NCBI GenBank assembly: GCA_016714225.1
Contig: JADJNS010000023.1
Location: 62,001-126,000, forward strand
Length of the DNA stretch: 64,000 nucleotides
Source of the DNA: Archangiaceae bacterium
GTDB lineage: Bacteria; Myxococcota; Myxococcia; Myxococcales; Myxococcaceae
Reading direction: 5' to 3'
The notes under the pieces are model-generated. The model had not been told where the DNA came from, ran no database searches, and worked only from the letters and a program-made list of their open reading frames with translations. Every line of letters begins with the position of its first letter. The first letter of the stretch is position 1. The position numbers and the translations under genes are program-made. Below, piece by piece: positions 54,342 through 63,800 of the stretch.

Positions 54342-55863
54342 ACGTCATGAAGAGCGCGACCGGCTGCGCCGCCTGCGCGACACGCTCGGGTTCTCGCAGC
54401 GCGAGCTCGCTTCGGAGTTCAACGTGAGCGCGGGCGCGCTGGCGCAGTGGGAGACGGGCGAGCGCACCATTCCCGGCCCCATCTTGCGGCTGCTCGAGCT
54501 GTACGAAGGCGAGGTCACCGAGGGCCGCAGCCAGCCGCGCGCGTGGGCGGTGCGCACCGGCTGGCTCGAGCGGCAGAGCGAGACGGCCATCGCGACGGCG
54601 CTGTGGCTGGGCATGAAGCCGCTGCTGCGAGCGAGTGAGCACTCGGTGGCGGGGCGAACCCGCTCGGCGCTGATGCGCCGCTACGTGCAGTCGGTGGGGA
54701 AGCTCAAGGGCCTCTCGATGAAGCTCGGCCAGATGCTCAGCTACATGGACTTCGCGGTGCCCGCCGCCGACGCCGAGGTCTTGCGCGCGCTGCAGACCCA
54801 GAGCGAGCCGATGCCGCCGTTCGCGGTGACCCGGGTGTTCGTCGAAGAGCTGGGCGCGCCCCCCGCCAGCTTCTTCCAGAGCTGGTCGGCCAGGCCCATC
54901 TCGGCGGCGAGCCTGGGTCAGGTGCACCGGGCCACGCTGCCCTCGGGAGAAGACGTCGCGGTGAAGGTGCAGTACCCGCGAATGGCCGAAGCGCTGGCGG
55001 CTGACCTGCGCAGCGTGCGCAGCCTCGACTCGCTCTGGTCGATGCTGGTGCGCGGGCAACAACCCGGGGTGTTCTTTGCCGAGCTCGCCGCCCGCTTCCA
55101 AGAAGAGTGCAACTACGTGCACGAAGCGCGCTGGCAGAAGCGCTTTCGAGAGCTCTACGAGCGCCACCCGGTCATTCAGGTTCCGCGCGAGGTGCCGCGG
55201 CTCTCGACGCCGCGCATCTTGACGTCGGCGTTCGTCGAGGGCGCCACGCTTCACGACTTCGTTCGCGACGCGAGCGAAGCCGACCGCCGGCGCGCGAGCC
55301 TGGCCATCACCGAGCTGTACTGGGGCACGGTGCTGCGAACCGGCTGGCTCAACACCGACCCGCACCCCGGGAACCTCATCTTCCCTCCCGGGAAGGTGGC
55401 GTTCGTCGACTTCGGCCGGGTGCAAGAGCTCTCGCTGCCGTTCGTGCGGAAGTGGAAGCAGATCATGCGCGCGACGCTCGAGCGCAAGGCCGACACGCTG
55501 CTCGAGCTGTGTCTGCAGCTGGGCACGATTCCCCACCCCGAGCGCTTCGTCGGCCCCTACCTCTACACGTACATGGTCGGCTTCTATCGGCCGTGGCTGA
55601 CCCCGACCTTCCGCTTCACGCCGGACTACCTGCGGCGGCTGTGGCGGGTCTGGGTGACCGAGAACCCCAACCTGCTCAACGCGCACTACACCGCCGAGAT
55701 GGCGTTCTTCAGCCAGCTCACGTTCGGCGTGGGCTCGGTGCTGGCGCGGCTCAACGTCGAGGTCGACTACCGCACCCAGTTTCTCGACTGGCTGTACGAG
55801 CCGGGTGAGCCACGGCCTGCGCCGTTCACCGTCGACGAGCTCCACGCCATGGGGTTCGCGTGA
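54316..55863 (+). CDS. HTH (XRE) domain fused to ABC1/UbiB atypical kinase
   Basis: A 515-residue protein. Residues 17-58 form an XRE-type helix-turn-helix (LRDTLGFSQRELASEFNVSA then QWETGERTIPG). An ABC1/AarF kinase-like domain follows: KLGQ motif (136-139), Ala/Ser-rich loop AASLGQVHR (198-205), AVKVQYP with Lys 217, EECNYVHEA around 263-271, DPHPGN (348-353) and DFG (365-367). ABC1 proteins act in quinone synthesis and lipid metabolism. The DNA-binding fusion is unusual and suggests regulation. The gene overlaps both neighbours. Confidence 0.87.
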   Translation: MPRHREKHERHEERDRLRRLRDTLGFSQRELASEFNVSAGALAQWETGERTIPGPILRLLELYEGEVTEGRSQPRAWAVRTGWLERQSETAIATALWLGMKPLLRASEHSVAGRTRSALMRRYVQSVGKLKGLSMKLGQMLSYMDFAVPAADAEVLRALQTQSEPMPPFAVTRVFVEELGAPPASFFQSWSARPISAASLGQVHRATLPSGEDVAVKVQYPRMAEALAADLRSVRSLDSLWSMLVRGQQPGVFFAELAARFQEECNYVHEARWQKRFRELYERHPVIQVPREVPRLSTPRILTSAFVEGATLHDFVRDASEADRRRASLAITELYWGTVLRTGWLNTDPHPGNLIFPPGKVAFVDFGRVQELSLPFVRKWKQIMRATLERKADTLLELCLQLGTIPHPERFVGPYLYTYMVGFYRPWLTPTFRFTPDYLRRLWRVWVTENPNLLNAHYTAEMAFFSQLTFGVGSVLARLNVEVDYRTQFLDWLYEPGEPRPAPFTVDELHAMGFA

Positions 55864-57203
55864 GCTCTCTTGCGCGCGCGACGCTCTCTACCCGGCGCTT
55901 TCAGAAGTTCGCTCCGGCCGATACCTCGTCGCTCGAGCTTCCGGCCCAGCTGACGCGCGCCGACCTCGACGCGCTGCTGGCGCGAATCGAGCGCGACCAA
56001 AGCCGGTTCGACGACCCCGACGCCCTCACCGCCTACGTTCGCGCGCAGCGCGCGCTCCTGACCGACGCCCCCGTGGCGTCGCCCGGCGCCGACGACCGCG
56101 TCATCGTCGACGACATCGTGCCGAAGCGCGCGCCGGTCGCGGCACCGCCACCAGAGCCGGAGCCGGCCGTGCCGCTGCCCGAGGGCTACCGCGCCGTGTA
56201 TGTGCGGGCCGGGTTCGACGAAGGGCAGATGGCCCGCGCAGTGAAGCTGAACCTCGACCCGCGCACCCTGATGGAGCTGCTCCACCAGCCACGGCCAGAA
56301 GGGGCACCGCAGTTCAAGGCTCGGCCTGCGCCGCAGAACACCGCCGAGCATGTGCTCGCGGCGCTCGAGGCCGGGGTGCCGCTCGAGCGCATGCGCGCGT
56401 ACCACCAGGTTGGCGTGCCGGTGGCGCAGCACCTCGAGGCCCTGCAGGCGGGCTTCGAGCCCGACACCCTGGGCGAGCTGGTGAGCCACGGGGTGAGCGT
56501 GAGCGAGGCGATCGCCCTGCGAGATGCCGGGCTGGGCGGCAGCGGCTACGCGGCCCGCCAGCTGAAGCGCTCGACCGCGCCGATCGACGTCTTTCTCTCC
56601 GCGCATCGTGCCGGCATGTCATTGAGCGACTTCGCCCGCGCCGCGCAGCGCCCCGGCAACAGGCCCGAGCAGGTGATTGCGCTGTGGAACACCTGCGATC
56701 GCCGGCTCTTCGATGAAGCCCCGTGGTTGACGAGCCAGTACTCGACCGACGAGCTCGCGCAGCTCTTCGACGCCGGGCTGCTCGACTTCGACCAGCCGGT
56801 CAACGTCATCGAAGACGAGCTGAAGCAGTACCGGGAGGACGGGGTATCGATGACGGACCAGTGCCGGGTGGCGCGCGCCGGCGGCTCGGCCTCGGGTCTG
56901 TCTTCGGCGCTGCATCGCGGGCTGACCATCGACCACTACCTCCAGCTGGCGGCGATGCGCGCTCCCCCCGACGCGGCAGACCTGATGCTCTACTGCGACG
57001 GCTTCGACACGCTGCTGCGGCTGTTGTCGACCGGGCTCGGGGTCAAAGACCTGCAGCGCTCGCTGAGGCACTTCGGCTTCGACGTGGAGCAGACCGTCAC
57101 GCTCGCCCGGTGCCAGGTCGACCCCTACCAGGCCAAGGTCCTCTACCTCGATCGCGGGCTCAGCCACGCCGAGGCCGTCGAAGTCATCGAGGGGGGCGGC
57201 TGA
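55860..57203 (+). CDS. Helical repeat protein A, unknown function
   Basis: A 447-residue soluble protein starting at GTG in a GTGA overlap with the kinase gene. After a variable, Pro-rich first 110 residues, repeated units of about 25-30 residues appear. They follow A-G-F-x-x-x-x-x-x-x-L-x-x-x-G-V-x-x-x-x-x-x-x (for example LQAGFEPDTLGELVSHGVSV, LFDAGLLDFDQPV). The pattern suggests an alpha-solenoid for protein binding. The next gene encodes a protein of the same type. No enzyme motif was found. Confidence 0.75.
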   Translation: MSSLARATLSTRRFQKFAPADTSSLELPAQLTRADLDALLARIERDQSRFDDPDALTAYVRAQRALLTDAPVASPGADDRVIVDDIVPKRAPVAAPPPEPEPAVPLPEGYRAVYVRAGFDEGQMARAVKLNLDPRTLMELLHQPRPEGAPQFKARPAPQNTAEHVLAALEAGVPLERMRAYHQVGVPVAQHLEALQAGFEPDTLGELVSHGVSVSEAIALRDAGLGGSGYAARQLKRSTAPIDVFLSAHRAGMSLSDFARAAQRPGNRPEQVIALWNTCDRRLFDEAPWLTSQYSTDELAQLFDAGLLDFDQPVNVIEDELKQYREDGVSMTDQCRVARAGGSASGLSSALHRGLTIDHYLQLAAMRAPPDAADLMLYCDGFDTLLRLLSTGLGVKDLQRSLRHFGFDVEQTVTLARCQVDPYQAKVLYLDRGLSHAEAVEVIEGGG

Positions 57204-57205
57204 AC

Positions 57206-58453
57206 GTGGCGAGCTCCATCTCCCTCAAGCGGCTCAGCGCCTTCGCTCCCCCCAGCCTCGAGACCACGCTGCGCGCCGAGGGCCAGACGTCGTTCACGGT
57301 ACCCGAGGTCGAGGCGCTGGCGGCTCGCTATCGCGACAGCGAAGATTTCGAGGCGGCCCGCTATCTGGACAAGGTGCTGACCAGTCTGGCCGCTCCACCG
57401 ACCTCGCTGCTGTCGAAGGGTGACCCGCTCCGCCGCGACGCTGCGCGCGCCGCCCAGGTGTCGAAGCACGCGCAGGCCCTCATCGGCGCCACCGGCATGC
57501 CGCAGAACCACGCCGTGCTGTTCGCGAAGGCCAGCTACTCGGTCGAGCAGGCCCGTCAGGCCTGGCAGGTCGAGCTGCCCGGCGGCCAGGCCTTCATGTA
57601 CGCCCGGCTCGGGCTGAACCCCGACCAGGCGATCGCGCTCGGTCGAGAGAAGGTCGACCGGGTCGCTTCGTACCAGCTCGTCGAAGCGGGCGCGCCGCCC
57701 GAGCTGGTGGGGGCGCTGCTCGCCGCCGGCCTCGACGCTGCGGCCCTCGAGAAGCACCGCGCGCGGGGCTTCGGCGCCGCCGAGGCGCTGGCCCTGAAAG
57801 AGCTGGGAGTCGGTCTCAGCGAGGTGCCTGACGGGCTCAGCGTCGAACAGCTGAAGCAGGTCGCGGCGCGAGGGCATCGCTTCAGCCGCGTTCGAACGCT
57901 GATGGCCGACGGTGGCTTCACCTTCGAAGAGGCGATGAAGCTGCTCGCGCTGCCGTCGACCGACGTTCGCGTCGCCGCCAACCTGAAGAAGCTCGGGCTC
58001 ACCTTCGCCGAGATTTCCGACCTGATGCAGAGCCCGACCCTGGAGCGCCACGCCGACAAGCTGGTGGACCTGATCAAGGCCGGCTTCAGCCGCGCGCAGC
58101 TCGACCGCCTCGACTGCCCGGACAAGGTGCGGCCGGGCGTCTTTCAGTCGGGCTATTCGCCGGAGCAGCTGCTCGCCCTGTTCGAGGCCGGAGCCGAACG
58201 CAGCACCCGCTCCAGCGCGCCGACGCTGGGAACGCTGTACCAGGCCGGCTTCACCGTCGCGCAGGCGATCGAGGCGCAGATCACCGGGCTGGAGGAGCGC
58301 AGCATTCCCCGGTTTCAGGCGCTCGGCTTCACGGCCGCCGAGATGCTGGCCCTGGCCCGCGCCGGCTACGGGTCGGAGACGAAGCTCCAGAGCGATTACC
58401 TCTGCATCGGCATCACCGCCCGCGAGGCGTACCCGCTCATCACCGCCACCTGA
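57206..58453 (+). CDS. Helical repeat protein B, paralogue-like
   Basis: A 415-residue soluble protein starting at GTG with a GAGGGG ribosome site, two bases after the previous stop. It uses the same repeat style: LVEAGAPPELVGALLAAGLD, LKKLGLTFAEISDLM, LIKAGFSRAQLDRLDC, LYQAGFTVAQAIEAQ and FQALGFTAAEMLALARAGYG. Repeats run nearly end to end, so the whole protein is likely a solenoid. Proteins A and B probably arose by duplication and serve as partners or substrates of the kinase and protease encoded beside them. Confidence 0.75.
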   Translation: MASSISLKRLSAFAPPSLETTLRAEGQTSFTVPEVEALAARYRDSEDFEAARYLDKVLTSLAAPPTSLLSKGDPLRRDAARAAQVSKHAQALIGATGMPQNHAVLFAKASYSVEQARQAWQVELPGGQAFMYARLGLNPDQAIALGREKVDRVASYQLVEAGAPPELVGALLAAGLDAAALEKHRARGFGAAEALALKELGVGLSEVPDGLSVEQLKQVAARGHRFSRVRTLMADGGFTFEEAMKLLALPSTDVRVAANLKKLGLTFAEISDLMQSPTLERHADKLVDLIKAGFSRAQLDRLDCPDKVRPGVFQSGYSPEQLLALFEAGAERSTRSSAPTLGTLYQAGFTVAQAIEAQITGLEERSIPRFQALGFTAAEMLALARAGYGSETKLQSDYLCIGITAREAYPLITAT

Positions 58454-58781
58454 CTCGGACCCCAGGCCAGGGTGATGGCCTTCCACGCGAGGAGGTTGCG
58501 GTGCTCTGCTTCACGGTGCTGCACACCACGTCGGTCAGGGCGAGGCTCGACTCCCGCCGGGCGGCGGCTCCTCCTGCGGCCACCGCTCGAACCGCCGCAC
58601 CACCAGCGGTCGAGCCCGACCCACCCGCGGTGCCACCATCAGTTCCCATGGTCATCGAGCCACAGTGCAGACGCGAGAGGGCTCCGAGGCTCTGGAGCAT
58701 TTGCCGACGTGTCGTGGTCGTGAGTCGGTTGTGTCTTCGGGCCGGGGAAATCGATCAGCCAGTCGTGCTAGTCGGCACCGA
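58454..58781. other. Intergenic region with a possible lipoprotein-linker remnant
   Basis: About 328 bases. On the minus strand, 58440-58700 reads with Gly/Ala/Thr-rich sequence (MGTDGGTAGGSGSTAGGAA) like the linkers of lipoproteins elsewhere in this window. It lacks a signal peptide and overlaps the end of the repeat protein. It may be a decayed lipoprotein or the promoter region of the downstream gene. No clear promoter was recognised. Confidence 0.35.
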
Positions 58782-59498
58782 ATGAGCACCATCGACCGTA
58801 GAGACTTTCTGGAAGTCGTCGTCATCGCGCTGGGCGCCCAGGTCGTCGGAGTGGGCTGCGACCCCGATGATGGGTTGGGCGGCACCGGAGGCGGCTCGGG
58901 CGGCACCGCGGGCGGCCACGCCGGTGGCGCAGCGGCGGGCGGAGCAGGCGGCGCGTCGGGTGGCTCGACGGCCGGTGGCAGCGGCGGCGCGAGCGGCGGC
59001 TCGACGGCAGGCGGCTCGGGCGGCGCGAGCGGCGGCACGGCCGGCGGCAGCGCGGGTGGCTCTGCGGGAGGCCAGGGCGGTGGCTCGGCCGGAGGTCGCG
59101 CGGGCGGTGCGGGCGGCGGAGCCGCCGGAGGTCGCGCAGGCGGTGCAGGCGGTGGAGCCGCCGGCGGTCGCGCGGGTGGGGCGGGTGGCGGCTCGACGAG
59201 CGCCTGCGCCGCCGACATCACCGCGGTGAACATGGTGACCCTCGGCGCCGGCAGCGGCATCGAGTCGATGCACGTGCACCGCATCGTCATTCAGCTCAGC
59301 GACATCAACAACGCGGTGATGAAGGACTACAAGAACGGCATGACGGGCGCGGCGACCGCCGGGCACACCCACTCGCTGATTCTCACCGCGGCCGACTTCA
59401 TGAACCTGAAGAACGGCGGCACCGTGATGAAGATGAGCAACGCCGAAGCCGGCGATGCCACCACGCACAACCACCTGGTGAAGCTGGTCTGCGGCTGA
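58782..59498 (+). CDS. Gly/Ala-rich Tat-type lipoprotein with His-rich C-terminus
   Basis: A 238-residue protein. The signal contains RR (6-7) in IDRRDFLEVVVIALGAQ and an apparent lipobox Cys 26 (VVGVGC), suggesting Tat export of a folded, lipidated protein. Residues about 30-145 are a Gly/Ala/Thr/Ser repeat linker. The C-terminal 85 residues form a small beta domain with His at MHVHRI, GHTHS and THNHL, a possible metal site. No family was recognised. It follows the solenoid genes and may be a surface component of the same locus. Confidence 0.7.
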   Translation: MSTIDRRDFLEVVVIALGAQVVGVGCDPDDGLGGTGGGSGGTAGGHAGGAAAGGAGGASGGSTAGGSGGASGGSTAGGSGGASGGTAGGSAGGSAGGQGGGSAGGRAGGAGGGAAGGRAGGAGGGAAGGRAGGAGGGSTSACAADITAVNMVTLGAGSGIESMHVHRIVIQLSDINNAVMKDYKNGMTGAATAGHTHSLILTAADFMNLKNGGTVMKMSNAEAGDATTHNHLVKLVCG

Positions 59499-59754
59499 TC
59501 AGGTTCACGGTCTTTCGAGAGCGGTCAGGGTGAGCTCGTCGAACCCTGCCATCGCCCGCCGAAGGCTGAGCAACACATACTCCATCGTATCGCTGCGCGA
59601 CGCGGTGCTGCTTGAAGCATGGAGTATGCGTTCCTTCGCGTTCCAGCGGCGACGGCACCCATTCGACTTCGCGGCTTCGCCGCTTCGCTCAGGGTGAACG
59701 CTTCGCGCTTTGCTCTGAATCAGTGGGGCGGCCAGACGTGCTGACCCGCCCGGC
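59499..59754. repeat. Convergent intergenic cluster of palindromic repeats
   Basis: Contains the inverted pair AACACATACTCCAT (59572-59585) and ATGGAGTATGCGTT (59619-59632), 13 of 14 matching. There are also TCAGGGTGAGCTCGTCGAAC near 59524 and a TTCGACTTCGC...GCTTCGCTCAGGGTGAAC palindromic stretch near 59669-59701. These are typical of short interspersed palindromes. The block lies between two convergent genes and probably contributes to termination. Confidence 0.6.
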
Positions 59755-60861
59755 CTACTTCGGCACCGCGCGGCGGGTCGCCGCGCGCTCGAGCGCGTTC
59801 TCGGCGGCGACCAGCTTCGCTTTCAGCTTCGAGACTTCGGCCTTCAGCTGCTCGACCTCGGCGGTGGCGGTCGCCAGCGCCTTGTCGGTCACCGCCTTGG
59901 CGTCGCGCTCGCGCTTGAGCGCAGCCTGGGTCTCCATCGCCTTGCGGTTGGCGACCAGCAGCTCTTCGCGCGCGCGGCGCACCGACGACGCGTCTTGCGC
60001 CAGGGCCTGGGCCTCACGCCGAGCGGCCTCGGCCTCTTCCAGCGCGCGCTTCGACTCCATCTCGTGGCGGCGCAGCTTCGCCTCGACCCCCGAGACCGCG
60101 CCGATCGCCTCGAGCGTGCGCCGCTGCTCCTGCTCGAGCTGTTCGTTCGCGGTCTCGCGCTCGACGAGCTGCGCCTCGCGCTGCTTCTCGAGCTCGGCGC
60201 GCGCGTTGGTCAGCGCCACCTCGGTGAGCGAGAGCTGGTTGTTGGCGGTGTCGAAGCGCTGCTTGAACCGCGCCGCCGCGGCCCGCAGCGTGTCGGCCTC
60301 GACCGCGATGGCGCCCATCGAGACGCGCGCCTTGCGAATCACCTCGTCGCGGTTCTTCACCAGCACGCGCAGGTACTCTTCGCGCTCGTCGGGCAGCCCC
60401 GAGCGCGGCGGCCGCGGGTCGTGGGTCGCGAACAGGTTCTCGTCGGGCCGGGGCGCTGCAGGCGGCAGGTCGTCCGAGGCGCGCACCCGCACCGCCGGCA
60501 GTGGCGGCGGCGTAAAGCCCAGCGCCTCGACCGCCGAGATGAGCTTCTCCATCGCCTGCAGGTCTTCGCTGGCCAGCGAGTCGAACGCGATGCCCATGCC
60601 GTCGGCGCGCGAGTGCACCACCGAGGCCCGCACCGCGATGGCCTTCACGCCCTTCAGCTTGAGCTCGAGCTCGAGCGTCTCGCCCTTGGCGAGCTGGGGC
60701 GGGCCGGTCACCAGCGCTCCGCCGATGGAGAGGTTCACCACCGTGTACGAGACCGACGCTCCGTCGACTTCGGTGAGCGCCACCACTTCTCGGGCAGCGA
60801 CCCGGCGGTGCCGGCGCTGTGACTTCTTGAGTTCTTCGTCGCTCAATTGAAGGACCCGCAC
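59755..60861 (-). CDS. PilZ domain protein with long coiled coil
   Basis: A 368-residue protein, probable GTG start at 60861. The N-terminal PilZ domain (about 10-120) shows RRHRR and NLSIGG (in place of D-x-S-x-x-G). A Pro-rich linker follows, then a long Glu/Ala/Arg/Lys coiled coil (about 170-365). c-di-GMP binding may be weakened by the Asn replacing Asp. Such proteins can act as cytoplasmic scaffolds, for example in motility. It diverges from the next gene with only 21 bases between starts. Confidence 0.82.
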   Translation of the reverse strand: MRVLQLSDEELKKSQRRHRRVAAREVVALTEVDGASVSYTVVNLSIGGALVTGPPQLAKGETLELELKLKGVKAIAVRASVVHSRADGMGIAFDSLASEDLQAMEKLISAVEALGFTPPPLPAVRVRASDDLPPAAPRPDENLFATHDPRPPRSGLPDEREEYLRVLVKNRDEVIRKARVSMGAIAVEADTLRAAAARFKQRFDTANNQLSLTEVALTNARAELEKQREAQLVERETANEQLEQEQRRTLEAIGAVSGVEAKLRRHEMESKRALEEAEAARREAQALAQDASSVRRAREELLVANRKAMETQAALKRERDAKAVTDKALATATAEVEQLKAEVSKLKAKLVAAENALERAATRRAVPK

Positions 60862-60882
60862 ACTACTACTGCGCTGAGCGCT

Positions 60883-63800
60883 ATGACGTGTCCCGTGGAA
60901 ATGGTTCTGTTTCTCGCCGCCGCGCTCTCTGCCGCACCCGTCGCCAGGCCTCCTACACCGGCGGGCCCTCCCGACGAGAACCCGGTCGCCACCCGCGCCC
61001 GAATGCTGGGCAAAGAGGCGCTCACCAAGAGCACCACCCTCGAGGGCGCGCCGGCGCTGATCCGCCTGCACGCCATGCTGGGCGAGGTCGACGACCTCAA
61101 CCTGCTCGCCGAGCCCTACGCGATGCTGCTCGGCCGCGCGGTCGTCAACCGCGAGGTGCGCACCCTCGCCCGCCTCTTCTTCGCCGACGTCGAGGCGGCG
61201 CGCGGCCGCACCACCCGCAGCGGAGAGGTGCTCGAGCCGCTCGGCTTCGTCACCGACTTCTACGCCACCGGCGGCTTCGACAACGAAGGCAAGGGCGGCT
61301 GCGACACCGACTATGGGCCCGAAGCCGCGCCCGACCTCAAGTCGACCTACCCCGGCAAGGGCCGCGAGGTGCGCTGGCGCAAGGTGCCCGCGCGCACCGC
61401 CACCGGCTTCGTCGAGCTCTCCACCCTGCTGCGCCCCAGCTCGGGCGTGGTGGCCTACGCGCTCACCTTCCTGCAGGCCGACCTGGAGACCCGGGTGAAC
61501 CTGGGCCTGGGCACCAGCGGCGCGTACCGGCTCTACGTCAACGGCGTGAAGGTGAGCGCCTCAGACGCGTACCACCTGCCGCAAATCGACCAGGCGCGGG
61601 TGCAGGTGCGGCTGCGCAAGGGCCTGAACCGGGTGCTGGTAAAGCTGTGCCACGAGAGCGGCCCGCTCGGCTTCTACCTGCGGCACGAGCGCGCCGAAGG
61701 AGCGCCGGTCTCGGCGAAGGTCGCCCTGCCCGAGAGCGTGCCGCCGCTCGAGAAGGGCACCCCGCCGATGGGCGCGCCGGTGCCGACGCTCACCGATGGG
61801 TGGGCGGCGCTGGTGAAGGCGCGCCCCAACGACGCAGGCTTGCGCTCCGACTACGCCACCGTGCTCTCGTACTCGCGCGCCTACGACGAGCGCGAGCTCA
61901 CCGCCTACCGCGAGGCCGACAAGGCCAGCGCGGCGAAGAGCGACGACGTCGACCTGCACCTGCGCGCCGCCGCCCTCGACAGCCAGGACTTCAACGAGCG
62001 CCGCCGCCACCTCACCGCCGCATACCAGCTCGACCCCAAGTCGCCGTGGACGCGGCTGGCCCTCGCACAGCACGAGCTCGGCCAGGAGCACCCCGAGCTC
62101 GCGCTCCCGATGTTCGAAGCGCTGATGAAAGACCACCCCCGGCTCTCGCAGGCGTGGCTGGGCAAGGCGCGCTGCCTCGAGGCGCTGGCGCAGAAGCCGG
62201 CCGCGCTCAACCTGGTGGAAGAGGCGTTCGCGCTGATGCCGCACGCACCAGCGGTGGCGCGCGAGGCGGCGGCGCAGGCGCGCAAGCTCGACCGGCTCGA
62301 CGAGGCCGAGGGCCGCATGCGCACCGCGCTGGCGCTGCGCTTCGACGACACCGGCCTGCGCAGCTCGCTCGCCAGCCTGCTCGCCGACATGGGCAAGGTC
62401 GACGCCGCTACCCAGCAGCTCGAGCGGCTGTTGGTGCTCGACCCGTACGACAACGCCGTGCGGCTGCGGCTGGCCGAGCTGTACGCCGCCAACGGCAATG
62501 GCCCCAGGGCCGACGCCACCTTCGCCGCCGCGCGCCTGTTCGCGCCCGAAGAGCCCGACGTGTACGAGCGCGAGGGCCGCGCGCTGCTGCAGGCCGGCCG
62601 CCGCGACGATGCGCTGGCCTCGTTTCAAGAGAGCCTGAAGCTGCGGCCGCAGAACCCGGCGCTCAAAGAGGCGCTGCGCGCGCTGCACGGGCAAGAAGCG
62701 GCGCCCGGCATCGCCGAGACGTTCACCGTGCCGCCGCTGCTGAAAGAGCTGCCCAAGGGCTCGACCGAAGACGCCATCTTCCTCGCCGACGTCACCGCGA
62801 TTCGGGTGCAGACCAACGGGCTGTCGTCGCGCTTTCACCAGATGGTGGTGAAGGTGCTCAACGACCGCGGGGTCGAGTCGTTTCGCCAGTGGCCCATCAC
62901 CTACTCGCCCGACCGGCAAGAGGTGCGGGTGTTGAAGGCGCGCCTCACCAAGAGCGACGGCAGCGTGGTCGACAGCTACGGCGACCAGGACCAGCACATG
63001 AACGAGCCGTGGACGGGCATGTACTACGACGCCCGCGCGCGGGTGCTCTCGTTTCCCGCGCTGATGCCGGGCGACACGCTCGAGCTGCAGTGGCGGGTCG
63101 AAGACACCGCCCTCGAGAACCTGCTCTCGGACTACTTCGGCGACCTCGACTCGGTGCAGTCGAGCTACCCCAAGCTCCGCTACCGGTACGTGGTCGACAT
63201 GCCGAAAGACCGGCCGCTGTACTGGAACAAGGCCACCCTGCCCGCTTGGGTGAAGACCGCGCAGGCCCCCAGAGACGACCGCATCGCGTGGCGCTTCGAG
63301 GCCTCGAACGTGCCCAAGCTCGTGCCCGAGCCGAACATGCCGGGCATGAGCGAGGTGGCGGCGACGCTGCACGTGTCGACCTACCAGAGCTGGGAGCAGG
63401 TCGGCCGCTACTGGTGGGGCCTGGTGAAAGACCAGCTCACCCCCAACGACGAGCTCAACAAGACGGTCGACACGGTGCTCAAGGGCATCGACCGCAAAGA
63501 CACCGCCAAGGTGGTGCAGGCCATCTACGGCTTCGTGGTGACCAACACCCGCTACGTGGCGCTCGAGTTCGGCATTCACGGGTACAAGCCGTACCGGGTC
63601 GACCGTGTGCTCGCGCGCCGCTTCGGCGACTGCAAAGACAAGGCGTCGCTCATCGTGGCGATGCTGAAGGCGGGCGGCGTCGACGCGCGGCTGGTGCTCT
63701 TGCGCATGCGCAACCTCGGCGCGCTGACCGCCGAGCCCGCCTCGCTCGCCGCGTTCAACCACGCCATCGCCTACGTGCCGGCGCTCGACCTGTTCCTCGA

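Noticed and set aside
58860..59205. Repeated GGCGGC-rich DNA as an independent repeat locus
   Set aside because: It is in frame and encodes the Gly/Ala linker of the lipoprotein, so it is explained by coding.
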